Under the pieces are notes generated by a model that worked only from the letters and a program-made list of their open reading frames with translations, had not been told where the DNA came from and ran no database searches. Both the position numbers and the translations under genes were made by a program. From positions 1-15,467 of the forward strand of contig DASWNP010000023.1 in NCBI GenBank assembly GCA_036399175.1: a stretch of DNA of 15,467 nt. The letters run 5' to 3'. This DNA is from DASWNP01 sp036399175 (GTDB taxonomy: Bacteria; Acidobacteriota; Blastocatellia; Pyrinomonadales; Pyrinomonadaceae). Positions 1-9,167 of the stretch are shown here, piece by piece (the stretch's first letter is position 1; each line of letters opens with the position of its first letter).

Positions 1-1
1 C

Positions 2-2002
2 ATCGGCGCGCGCCTCGTCCATCTGCAAACTTCGCAGCACGAGCGTCTGCTCGCACGCGCCCGTCTTCAACAACAGGCGCGACAGGAAGAGAACGCCGCT
101 CGCGGACGCATCCTCGACCGCGAAGGGCGCGAGCTTGCGTGTACGGTCGAGGTCGAGTCTTTCTTCGCCGCGCCGGGCGAGATAGAAGACCCGGCGGAAG
201 TCTCGAAGCTTCTCGCGCCGCTCGTCGGGACGGAGAGAACAAAGCTGGCCGAGCGTCTGCGAGAGGCGAAGCAGGCGGGCAGGCAGTTTGTCTGGCTGGC
301 GCGCAAGCTAGACCCGCAGCACGGGGCGGCGATTCGCGCTCTCGGCATCAAGGGCGTCCACACGGTCGAAGAGCCGCAGCGTCGTTATCCGAGCAAGGCT
401 CTGGCGGCGCACGTCGTCGGCTTCGTCGGACTCGACGACGAGGGGCTTGGCGGCGTCGAACAGTTTCACAACGCGTCGCTCGAAGGCGAGGCGGGCAACG
501 TCGTCGTAGACCGCGACGCGCGTCGCCGCTCTTACGAGAGCGTCGAGATTAATCCGCGCGCAGGCCAGTCGGTGGTGCTGACCATCGACCAGAGCATTCA
601 GTATCACGCCGAGCGCGCGCTCGCTTCAGCCCTCGAACGCACGCGCGCCAAGTCCGCCACCGCCATCGTGCTTGAGCCGCACACAGGGGAGATTCTCGCG
701 CTCGCCAACGCGCCGACCTTCGACCCGAACGAAGCAGGCAAGGCGACGGCGCAGGCGCGCAGGAATGAGGCGCTACAGAACATCTACGAGCCGGGCTCGA
801 CCTTCAAAATCGTCGCCTTCTCCGCCGCGCTTGAAGAGAAGCTGGCGCGACCCGAAGACCGCATCGACTGCCAGATGGGCAGCATCAACGTCGCCGGTCG
901 AACCGTGCGCGACCACACGGCCTTCGGCACGCTGACGCTCACAGAAGCGCTCGCCAAGTCGTCGAACGTCGCCGCCATCAAGCTCGGCCTGAGAGTCGGC
1001 GACCGGCGGATGCACGAATACATCACTCGGTTCGGCTTCGGCTCGCGCACGGGCGTCGAGCTTCCGGGCGAGACGGCGGGACTGCTCCGACCCGTCGCGC
1101 GCTGGCAGGCTTCTTCGATGGGCTCAATCGCCATCGGGCAGGAAATAGGCGTCACGCCCTTGCAGGTGGCCTCGGCCTTCGCCGCGCTCGCAAACGACGG
1201 CGTGCGCGTCCAGCCGCATCTCGTCAAAGAATTGCGCGATGCAGACGGCGCGCTCGTCACGCAGACGAAGCCGGAAGAGCGGCGCGTGCTGAGCGCGGAG
1301 ACGGCGCGAGTCGTGCGAAACATGCTTGAGAGCGTGACGGTCAAGGGCACGGCCAAAGCCGCGCAGCTCGAAGGTTACACGGCGGCGGGCAAGACCGGCA
1401 CGGCGCAGAAGATTGACCCGAAGACGCGCACCTATTCAAAGACGAAACATGTCGCCTCCTTCGTCGGCTTCGCGCCGGTCGAGCGGCCTGCGGTGGTCAT
1501 CATCGTCGTCGTCGATGAGCCTGCCGGGGCGTATCACGGCGGCGACGTGGCCGCCCCCATCTTCCGCGAAATCGCCGAGCAGGTGCTCCCCTACATGAAC
1601 GTCCTGCCCGACGTGGAAATCAAGCCCGAAGAAGCGACGGCGAACGAGCCACTGGTTGCGCGAGCTTCTTCGCCGAACAGTCAGAACGCGCAACAGGAAC
1701 AGGGCGCGAACGCTCAAGGCGAGACGCGCGGTGCTGCGGCTGCGACGCCCGAACATCTGCCCGAAGTAGCGGCGCGCGAAGCGGGCGGAGCCGAGATAGT
1801 TTACGCGGAGGCGGGGCAGCGCGCCCTCTTGATGCCGAACCTGCGCGGCGTGAGTGTCCGCGACGCGGCTCGCATCTGCGCGCAGCTAGGTCTCGAACTG
1901 GAAGCTCGCGGCGAAGGTCGCGCGCTCAAACAGAGTCCGGCGGCTGGCGAAAGCGTCGAAGCCGGACAAACCGTTCGCGTCGAATTTGGCAGAAGCGATT
2001 GA
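2..2002 (+). CDS. ftsI: Septal peptidoglycan transpeptidase FtsI (PBP3-like, class B PBP) with PASTA domain, 5' partial
   Basis: The frame is open from base 2 to the TGA at 2000-2002 (666 codons), so the start and most of the N-terminal membrane anchor lie upstream of the window. Codons ~35-45 carry the RG-I-DR-G signature that opens the class B PBP pedestal domain. The transpeptidase domain has all three catalytic motifs: STFK (codons 266-269, nucleophile Ser at 797-799), SSN (320-322) and KTGT (464-467, nt 1391-1402). After a Q/N/A-rich linker (~codons 540-605) comes one PASTA domain (~608-664, beginning MPNLRG), which in this family binds muropeptides or glycan. The protein cross-links septal peptidoglycan in the periplasm together with FtsW, encoded further on. 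An ATG at 572 exists but is internal, since the pedestal domain reads through it. Identification is secure; the ftsI/pbpB name follows from dcw context. Confidence 0.97.
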   Translation: MGARLVHLQTSQHERLLARARLQQQARQEENAARGRILDREGRELACTVEVESFFAAPGEIEDPAEVSKLLAPLVGTERTKLAERLREAKQAGRQFVWLARKLDPQHGAAIRALGIKGVHTVEEPQRRYPSKALAAHVVGFVGLDDEGLGGVEQFHNASLEGEAGNVVVDRDARRRSYESVEINPRAGQSVVLTIDQSIQYHAERALASALERTRAKSATAIVLEPHTGEILALANAPTFDPNEAGKATAQARRNEALQNIYEPGSTFKIVAFSAALEEKLARPEDRIDCQMGSINVAGRTVRDHTAFGTLTLTEALAKSSNVAAIKLGLRVGDRRMHEYITRFGFGSRTGVELPGETAGLLRPVARWQASSMGSIAIGQEIGVTPLQVASAFAALANDGVRVQPHLVKELRDADGALVTQTKPEERRVLSAETARVVRNMLESVTVKGTAKAAQLEGYTAAGKTGTAQKIDPKTRTYSKTKHVASFVGFAPVERPAVVIIVVVDEPAGAYHGGDVAAPIFREIAEQVLPYMNVLPDVEIKPEEATANEPLVARASSPNSQNAQQEQGANAQGETRGAAAATPEHLPEVAAREAGGAEIVYAEAGQRALLMPNLRGVSVRDAARICAQLGLELEARGEGRALKQSPAAGESVEAGQTVRVEFGRSD

Positions 2003-2007
2003 AGAGA

Positions 2008-2078
2008 AGAGGTCAGAGGTCAGTGAAAGACAAAAGACAAAACCTGAAGCTTCGGTTTTTAACTGACCTCTGACCTCT
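2008..2078 (+). repeat. Heptad inverted-repeat element 1 (family A, unit GGTCAGA)
   Basis: The left arm 2008-2024 and right arm 2062-2078 are perfect reverse complements over 17 nt. Both are made of 7-bp units (GGTCAGA left, TCTGACC right; a further right-hand unit runs to 2082). The spacer is 37 nt. The element starts 5 nt after the ftsI stop and its last unit ends 13 nt before the ATG at 2096. It is the only family A copy in the window, but it has the same plan as the five elements at other junctions. Confidence 0.9.
2039..2060 (+). terminator. Possible weak terminator-like hairpin inside element 1
   Basis: Within the spacer of the 2008-2078 element, AAAACC (2039-2044) can pair with GGTTTT (2054-2059) around a GAAGCTTC palindrome, and a run of five T follows at 2056-2060. 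The T-run overlaps the stem and the stem is A/T-rich, so an efficient terminator is unlikely. It could be an attenuator nested within the larger hairpin. Low confidence. Confidence 0.25.
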
Positions 2079-2095
2079 GACCCCTATCGAAGATT

Positions 2096-2407
2096 ATGGC
2101 CGCGACATCGAATCGTATGGAGCATCCGGGCGAATTGAGGCGGAGAATCGCGGGCTGTCGTGAGCGTTTGCGCCGGACGCGAACAACGCGGAGAATAGAG
2201 GAACGCGCCACAAGGTCAACAACGCGTCCGCGAGCTTTGGAGTTGAGCGAGGCTTTCGTGTGCGACGCGACGGAGGATGACGAGCGGCGGCGGCGGGCGG
2301 CAGACGTTCCGACGGCTTCTTTCGTGAATGATTCATCTGCGGAAGAAGGGACGGATTCCGAGTTGCTTCTGCTGGCTTGCGGCGCGGAGAAAGAGGCGGA
2401 GGCGTGA
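2096..2407 (+). CDS. Unrecognised Arg-rich small protein in the position of murE
   Basis: A 103-residue ORF fills most of the gap between ftsI and murF. I recognise no family. The product is very rich in Arg in its first half and in Glu/Ala/Ser in its second, with no membrane segment, signal peptide or cysteine motif. Two points favour a real gene. Its TGA (2405-2407) overlaps the probable murF GTG start (2404-2406) in a GTGA junction typical of translational coupling. Its ATG also follows a heptad repeat arm at about the same distance as the known genes downstream of the other five elements. Against it: no clear Shine-Dalgarno, codon use with more AGA/AGG/ATA than the neighbours, and open minus-strand frames across the same stretch, common in GC-rich DNA. 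It could be a decayed remnant or non-coding spacer. It has no Mur ligase motifs, so it is not a recognisable piece of murE. Confidence 0.4.
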   Translation: MAATSNRMEHPGELRRRIAGCRERLRRTRTTRRIEERATRSTTRPRALELSEAFVCDATEDDERRRRAADVPTASFVNDSSAEEGTDSELLLLACGAEKEAEA

Positions 2408-3872
2408 ACATAGGCGAGGCGGCGCGACTGATGCGCGCGAGTTTTGCGGGCGAGCCGGGGGAGCAGTTCTTTGACAAAGAAATAAAAGCTTTTTCCATCG
2501 ACTCGCGTTCGATTACGGAGGGCGAGCTTTTCTTCGCCCTCTCGCCCGAGGACTACGCGCGTCACGGCTTCACGGGCACGTCTTTCGCCGACGCTCACCA
2601 GTTCATCGGGCAGGCGTTCGAGACGGGCGCGGTGGCAGCCGTCGCGCTCGCCAGTCGGGTCGAAGAGGACGCGGCGCTTCGCGCGATGCGCGAGCGGCTG
2701 CTCGTCGTCGATGATTGCATCGAGGCTTTGCAGGCGCTCGCTCATCAAGTGCTCGAAGACTGGGGTCAGCCCGTCGTCGGCATCACGGGGAGCGCAGGCA
2801 AGACGACGACCAAAGACCTGACCGCTCATGTGCTCGGCGTCGCCGGTCGCCGCCGCGTGCTCCGCAGCAAGAAGAACTACAACAACGAGCTTGGTCTGCC
2901 GCTCTCCATCCTGCAAATGGAGACGGAAGGGGTGAGGCCGGACGATTACGACGTGGCCGTCCTTGAGATGGGCATGTCAACGCCGAAGGAGATTGCTCGT
3001 CTCTGCGAGATTGCGCCGCCCGACATCGCGGTCGAGCTTCTGGTCGCGCCGGTTCATCTGGAGTTCTTCGGCTCGATTGAGCGAATCGCGGCCTCGAAGG
3101 CGCAACTGGTCGAAGGACTCAAGCCGGGCGGAACTGCCATTCTCAACGCTGACGACGAGCGCGTCGCCGCCATGCGAGAGAAACACAAGACGGGTCGGAC
3201 TCTGACGTTCGGCATCAGTAATCCGTCCGACATATCGGCCACGGAGATTGAGACGGTCGGCCTCGGCCTCAGCCGTTTCACACTGCGCACGCCTCTGGGC
3301 TCCGCGCGCATGGAGCTGCCGATGCCCGGCCGTCATAACCTGATGAACGCGCTGGCGGCTGCTGCCGTCGCCACCTGCTTCGAGCTTTCGCCCGAAGCGA
3401 TTGGAGAGGCTCTGAAGACCGCCGCCCCTTCGCAGATGCGCGGCGAGGTGCTTCGCTTCCGCGCGGGCTTCGTCCTCGTTGACGACTCTTACAACTCGAA
3501 CCCGCGCTCTCTGGTGAGTATGGCCGAGGCCGTCGCGCAGGGCGGGGAAGAGACGAAGCGACGCATCATCGTCGCGGGCGAGATGCTTGAGCTGGGAGCG
3601 GACGCGCCCGAGCTTCACCGCGAAGCGGGACGCGAGCTTGGCTCGCTCGGCGTCGAGATGCTTTGGGGCGTGAGGGGGCTTGCGCGCGAGCTTATCGAAG
3701 GCGCACGCGAGGCCGGAATGAGCGTCGAAGCCACGCGCTTCTTCGACTCTTCGGAAGAGGCCGCCGACGCGCTCGCCTCAGAGATACGCGAGGGCGACCT
3801 CGTCCTCGTCAAAGGCTCGCGCGGCGTCCAGACCGACAAGGTGGTCAAACTGTTGCGGGAAAGACACGAACT

Positions 3873-3885
<13 letters not shown>
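2404..3885 (+). CDS. murF: UDP-N-acetylmuramoyl-tripeptide--D-alanyl-D-alanine ligase MurF
   Basis: The 493-residue Mur ligase adds the D-Ala-D-Ala dipeptide to UDP-MurNAc-tripeptide using ATP in the cytoplasm. The N-terminal uridine-binding domain covers ~1-115. The ATP P-loop GITGSAGKTTTK (126-137) is followed by the MurF signature NYNNELGLP (158-166). The C-terminal domain ends with LVKGSRG near the 3' end. I chose the GTG at 2404 because it puts the family's usual N-terminal motif (NIGEAARLM) at the very start, has AAAGAGG at 2390-2396 upstream, and overlaps the preceding stop as GTGA. A TTG at 2377 and an ATG at 2431 are alternatives. The last codons (L-N-D-E-stop) are encoded by the left arm of the family B repeat element starting at 3873. 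MurF needs the MurE product, yet murE is not adjacent here. Confidence 0.96.
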
Positions 3886-3962
<77 letters not shown>

Positions 3963-3969
3963 CAAAGCG

Positions 3970-5100
3970 ATGATCTATTACCTCTTTTATGAATGGCTGT
4001 ACAAGAGCCTTTCGGTGGGCGGCGAGGAGTCCGTCTTCGTCAAGGCTCTGAACGTCTTTCAGTACGTCACGTTCCGCACGGCCTACGCCACTATCACGGC
4101 TCTCTTAATCTCGCTCGTCTTCGGCGGTCGGGTTATCCGCGCGCTGCGGAACTGGAACGTCGGGCAGCAAATCCGCGAAGAGGGGCCGCAGGCGCACATG
4201 GCGAAGCGCGGGACGCCGACGATGGGCGGCGTGCTCATCATCGGCTCGGTCTTAATCTCGACGCTTTTGTGGGCTCGCCTGTCGAACCTCTACGTCTGGA
4301 TTATCCTGATTTCGACGACGCTCTTTGCGGCCATCGGCTTCGTCGATGATTACGAGAAGGTGGCGCGCAAGCAGAGCCTCGGGCTGACGGGCAGAAAGAA
4401 GCTGCTCGCGCAGTTTCTCATCGCCCTCGGCGTCTGGGCGGCGCTCTACTTTCTGACCGACTACACCTGGAACGTGAGCCTGCCCTTCTTCAAGCAGACC
4501 GCGCTCTCGAACATCACGAAGATTGGGCCTTACCTCTACCTGCCGTTCATCATCCTGGTGCTGATGTTCACGTCGAACGCCGTGAACCTGACCGACGGAT
4601 TGGACGGGCTGGCAATCAGCGTGACGGTCGTAGCGATGTCGGCGCTGACGACTTTTACCTACGTCACGGGCGACGCGCGATTCGCCGGCATGCTCGCCCT
4701 CGACCACCGACCGGAAATCAGCGAGCTGACGATTTTCTGCGGGGCGATGGTCGGAGCAAGCCTCGGCTTTCTGTGGTACAACGCGCCGCCCGCCGAAGTT
4801 TTCATGGGCGACGTTGGAAGCCTCGCCATCGGCGGGGCAATCGGAACCATCGGCATTCTAACGAAGCAGGAATTTATCCTTTTGATAGTCGGCGGCGTCT
4901 TCGTCATCGAAGGCTTGTCCGTGATGTTGCAGGTGGCCTCCTTCAAGCTGACGCGGCGGCGCATCTTCCGAATGGCTCCGCTGCATCATCACTTCGAGGT
5001 CGGCGAGCACGGCTGGAAGGAATCGAAAATCGTCTTCCGGTTTCTGATTATCGCCATCCTCTTTGCCCTGCTTAGCCTCTCGACGCTGAAGCTGCGGTGA
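3970..5100 (+). CDS. mraY: Phospho-N-acetylmuramoyl-pentapeptide-transferase MraY
   Basis: A 376-residue polytopic membrane enzyme that transfers phospho-MurNAc-pentapeptide from UDP to undecaprenyl phosphate, forming lipid I on the inner face of the cytoplasmic membrane. The Mg-binding and catalytic motifs of the family are all visible: DDYEK (126-130), NLTDGLDG (206-213), GDVGS (280-284) and the HHH of the cytoplasmic loop (339-341, PLHHHFE). The MAKRGTPTMGG segment (77-87) is also typical. About ten hydrophobic segments can be picked out. The ATG at 3970 follows the family B repeat directly and lacks a Shine-Dalgarno; the N-terminus MIYYLFYEWL fits the family. The TGA stop is touched by the left arm of the next repeat element. 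Confidence 0.98.
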   Translation: MIYYLFYEWLYKSLSVGGEESVFVKALNVFQYVTFRTAYATITALLISLVFGGRVIRALRNWNVGQQIREEGPQAHMAKRGTPTMGGVLIIGSVLISTLLWARLSNLYVWIILISTTLFAAIGFVDDYEKVARKQSLGLTGRKKLLAQFLIALGVWAALYFLTDYTWNVSLPFFKQTALSNITKIGPYLYLPFIILVLMFTSNAVNLTDGLDGLAISVTVVAMSALTTFTYVTGDARFAGMLALDHRPEISELTIFCGAMVGASLGFLWYNAPPAEVFMGDVGSLAIGGAIGTIGILTKQEFILLIVGGVFVIEGLSVMLQVASFKLTRRRIFRMAPLHHHFEVGEHGWKESKIVFRFLIIAILFALLSLSTLKLR

Positions 5101-5255
5101 AGCGGACGCTGGACGATAGACCATAGACGATGGACGAGCGACGAAAACGATGATGTATGAAAACGACAGGCGCGACCGACGAAAGGATGAGGGACGAATG
5201 ATGATGATTGCTTTAATCGTCCATCGTCCATCGTCTATCGTCCAGCGTCCGCTTC
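5099..5255 (+). repeat. Heptad inverted-repeat element 3 (family C, unit GATGGAC)
   Basis: Left arm 5099-5136 and right arm 5218-5255 are complementary at 36 of 38 positions (mismatches at 5122 and 5125 of the left arm), with an 81-nt spacer, the longest of the set. The arms contain degenerate GATGGAC/GTCCATC units. The left arm starts inside the mraY stop codon and the right arm ends 9 nt before the murD start. A 26-nt segment (5112-5137) is identical to 9054-9079 in the element between murG and murC. Confidence 0.95.
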
Positions 5256-5260
5256 AGGAG
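5256..5260 (+). promoter_or_regulatory. Ribosome binding site of murD (AGGAG)
   Basis: AGGAG directly abuts the right repeat arm and lies 4 nt before the TTG at 5265. It supports that start, although the spacing is short. Of the genes that follow a repeat element, murD is the only one with an obvious Shine-Dalgarno. Confidence 0.55.
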
Positions 5261-5264
5261 CGCT

Positions 5265-6704
<1,440 letters not shown>

Positions 6705-6713
6705 AGCTTTGTT

Positions 6714-7976
6714 ATGGCAAGGAAGCTACAGGCGGACGAGTGGTTGTTTGCGGCGACGGTGGGGCTGGCGCTCTTCGGCGTGGTGATGGTCTACAGCGCG
6801 TCGGGCGTGGTGGCGGCGCGGCAGAACGGAACTCAGTATCACTATTTCGTCAGGCAGGCGGTGTGGACGCTGGTGGGCTTGGGCGTGATGTGGGCGGCGA
6901 TGAATTTCGATTACCGGCGACTGAGGAATCAATACCTGGTCTACGGGCTGCTCGGCCTGACGCTGGTGCTGCTCCTGGCGGTCTTCGCGTTTCCGCCCAT
7001 CAACGGCGCGCGTCGCTGGATTCGCTTTCAGGGCTTCACGCTTCAGCCTTCGGAACTGGCGAAGCTGGCGCTCGTCCTCTTCCTGGCGCGCTTTCTCGAA
7101 CGTCGCGCGGGCGAAGAGAGCGCTCTCTGGCGAACCTTCGTTCCGTGCGTCGGAGTGGCCGGATTGCTCGTCGGGCTGGTTATCGTCGAGCCTGATTTGG
7201 GGACGGCGTTGATGCTGGCGGTCGTGACGGGAGTAGTGCTCTACACGGCGGGGGCGCGCGTGCTTCATCTCGGAATGATGCTGGCTCCGGTGCTGGTCGG
7301 GCTCGCCGCGATGCTCGTCTTCGTGCCCTGGCGTTTGAAGCGGCTGGAGACTTTTTTAGACCCGTGGGCTGACCCGCAGGGCGCGGGCTATCAGGTCGTG
7401 CAGTCGCTCCTCGCCGTCGGCTCGGGCGGCGTCAACGGGCTCGGCTTTACAGAGGGCAGGCAGAAGATGTTCTTTCTGCCGTTCGCGCATTCGGATTTTA
7501 TCTTCGCGGTGGTGGGCGAAGAGCTTGGACTTTTGGGCGCGCTGGCGGTGGTCGCGGTCTTCGGAGTTTTCCTCTGGCGCGGGATGCGCGCGGCGCTTCG
7601 TGCGCCGGATAGGTTCGGGATGCTGCTCGGTTTGGGAATCGTGACAGGGATTGTCGCGCAGGCTCTTTTCAATATCAGCGTGACGCTCTCGCTCGTACCG
7701 ACGAAGGGCATCCCTCTGCCGTTCATCTCCTACGGCGGCTCTTCGCTCGTGCCGACGCTCTTTGCCGTCGGCGTGCTTTTGAACATCTCGCAGCAGGCGA
7801 CCGCACGCGGAAGTCTCGCGGCGACGCGAACCGCCTACGGCGAAGACGCGGCGGCTGTTCCCACTTCCCCGCGCCGTCGCGCCGCCCAAGCGAGTTCGCG
7901 TCCCGCTCCCCCGCAAACTGCTGCGGGCTCGCGCGTGCCGCCGCAGCGTTGGCCTGTCAGGCAGGTGCGAGGCTGA
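6714..7976 (+). CDS. ftsW: Septal peptidoglycan glycosyltransferase FtsW (SEDS family)
   Basis: A 420-residue multi-pass membrane protein that polymerises lipid II into septal glycan with its partner FtsI. SEDS motifs are plain: NGARRWI (97-103), QPSELAKL (111-118), EPDLGTA (159-165), HSDFIFAVVGEELG (259-272, with the Asp at 261 in the position of the catalytic Asp of the family), and VPTKGIPLPFISYGGSS (328-344). About ten membrane segments are visible. A Pro/Ala/Arg-rich tail (~365-420) follows the last one and is probably cytoplasmic. FtsW is preferred over RodA because of the dcw context between murD and murG. The ATG follows the family B repeat without a Shine-Dalgarno. The TGA is only 11 nt before the murG ATG. 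Confidence 0.97.
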   Translation: MARKLQADEWLFAATVGLALFGVVMVYSASGVVAARQNGTQYHYFVRQAVWTLVGLGVMWAAMNFDYRRLRNQYLVYGLLGLTLVLLLAVFAFPPINGARRWIRFQGFTLQPSELAKLALVLFLARFLERRAGEESALWRTFVPCVGVAGLLVGLVIVEPDLGTALMLAVVTGVVLYTAGARVLHLGMMLAPVLVGLAAMLVFVPWRLKRLETFLDPWADPQGAGYQVVQSLLAVGSGGVNGLGFTEGRQKMFFLPFAHSDFIFAVVGEELGLLGALAVVAVFGVFLWRGMRAALRAPDRFGMLLGLGIVTGIVAQALFNISVTLSLVPTKGIPLPFISYGGSSLVPTLFAVGVLLNISQQATARGSLAATRTAYGEDAAAVPTSPRRRAAQASSRPAPPQTAAGSRVPPQRWPVRQVRG

Positions 7977-7979
7977 GGG
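7975..7979 (+). promoter_or_regulatory. Ribosome binding site of murG (GAGGG)
   Basis: GAGGG overlaps the ftsW stop and lies 8 nt before the ATG at 7988. This favours that ATG over the upstream in-frame TTG at 7949. The gap to ftsW is too short for a separate promoter, so the two genes are probably translated from one message. Confidence 0.7.
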
Positions 7980-7987
7980 CGCAAGTG

Positions 7988-9061
7988 ATGCGCGTGCTGA
8001 TTGCCGCCGGAGGAACGGGCGGGCACATCTATCCGGGGATAGCGGTGGCGAAGGAAGTGGTGCGCCGCGACGCTTCGTCGGTGGTGCGCTTCGTCGGCAC
8101 GGCGCGCGGACTTGAGACGCGGCTCGTGCCGCAGGCCGGTTTTGAGCTTTCGCTCATTGAAAGCGCGGGGCTGGTGAACATGAGCCTCGTCGAGCGCATT
8201 AAGGGGCTCGCCGTTCTGCCGAAGAGTTTTCTGGCGGCGCGGCGTTTGATACGCGAGTTCAAGCCCGACATCGTCGTCGGCGCGGGCGGCTACGTCTCCG
8301 GCCCTGTGCTTCTGACGGCGGCGCTGATGAGAGTGCCGACGCTCGTGATGGAGTCGAACGCAGTCCCCGGTTTTACGAACCGGACGCTGGCGCGCTTCGT
8401 TGACCGCGCCGCCGTTTCGTTCGACGTGGCGCTCCCGTACTTTCGCGGCAAAGCGGTCGTCACAGGAAACCCCGTCCGCCGCGAGTTCTTTGATATTCCG
8501 CCGAAGCCGCGCGACCCCGCGCGCTTCTCCCTGCTGCTCTTCGGAGGCTCGCAGGGCGCGCGCGCCATCAACGAGGCGATGATAGCCGCGCTCCCGCACC
8601 TCGAAGCGCAAAAGAGCCTGCTCGCCGTCACGCACCAGACGGGCAAGCTCGATTTCGAGAAGGTCAAAGAGGGCTACCGCGCCGCAGGCTGGGAGACGCA
8701 AGCGGACGTGCGCGAGTACATCGACGACATGTTCGCGGCCTTCGCCGCCGCCGATTTGATTATCTCTCGCGCCGGAGCGACGACGAGCTTCGAGCTGATG
8801 GCGGCGGGCAAGTCGGCGTTGATGATTCCTTTGCCCGGCCAGCTCGAACAGCGTCGCAACGCCGAGGCCATGCAGCAGGCCGGAGCCGCGCGCATGATTT
8901 TGCAGGAAGAACTGACGGGCGAACGACTCGCATCCGAAATCGCCGCCCTCGCCGCCGCCCCCGAACGCATCGACGAGATGGAACACGCGAGCCGCAAGCT
9001 CGCACGCCGCGACGCCGCCGAAGCGAGCGTCGATTTGATGGAGAAGCTGGTTAGACGATAG
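7988..9061 (+). CDS. murG: Undecaprenyl-PP-MurNAc-pentapeptide-UDPGlcNAc GlcNAc transferase MurG
   Basis: The 357-residue GT-B glycosyltransferase converts lipid I to lipid II at the inner membrane face. The first glycine loop GGTGGH is at 8-13 and a second Gly-rich motif GGYVSGP at 100-106. The segment usually reading HEQN..PG is MESNAVPG here (121-128). The C-terminal domain opens with GGSQGA (186-191) and carries SRAGATTSFEL and the LPGQLEQRRNA donor-binding region. The ATG at 7988 matches the usual MurG start (MRVLIAAGGTGGH), and 357 residues is a normal length; a TTG at 7949 would add 13 unsupported residues. The TAG stop (9059-9061) is created within the left arm of the family C repeat element that follows. 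The His-to-Met change in the HEQN motif is a minor oddity. Confidence 0.97.
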   Translation: MRVLIAAGGTGGHIYPGIAVAKEVVRRDASSVVRFVGTARGLETRLVPQAGFELSLIESAGLVNMSLVERIKGLAVLPKSFLAARRLIREFKPDIVVGAGGYVSGPVLLTAALMRVPTLVMESNAVPGFTNRTLARFVDRAAVSFDVALPYFRGKAVVTGNPVRREFFDIPPKPRDPARFSLLLFGGSQGARAINEAMIAALPHLEAQKSLLAVTHQTGKLDFEKVKEGYRAAGWETQADVREYIDDMFAAFAAADLIISRAGATTSFELMAAGKSALMIPLPGQLEQRRNAEAMQQAGAARMILQEELTGERLASEIAALAAAPERIDEMEHASRKLARRDAAEASVDLMEKLVRR

Positions 9062-9156
9062 ACCATAGACGATGGACGATAAAAACATCATGCACAGAGA
9101 CGAGCGACGCAGGATGCGCGCAGCCGCCATCGTCCATCGTCCATCGTCCATCGTCT
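9053..9156 (+). repeat. Heptad inverted-repeat element 5 (family C)
   Basis: Left arm 9053-9080 and right arm 9129-9156 match at 25 of 28 positions, with a 48-nt spacer. The right arm is nearly pure tandem ATCGTCC units. The left arm has three departures from the unit; the one at 9060 (A for G) creates the TAG stop of murG. The right arm ends 11 nt before the murC ATG. 26 nt are identical to the element between mraY and murD. Confidence 0.93.
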
Positions 9157-9167
9157 GAAACGACTTT

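Noticed and set aside
572..574. Internal start at 572 as the beginning of the PBP
   Set aside because: The frame is open to base 2 and encodes the conserved RG-I-DR-G pedestal domain upstream.
2059..2916. Minus-strand open frame (285 codons) covering the murE gap and the 5' half of murF
   Set aside because: It overlaps the conserved murF P-loop region and includes a repeat arm; no recognisable domain.
7949..7987. TTG at 7949 as the murG start
   Set aside because: It overlaps ftsW and adds 13 residues; the ATG at 7988 has GAGGG 8 nt upstream and fits the family start.
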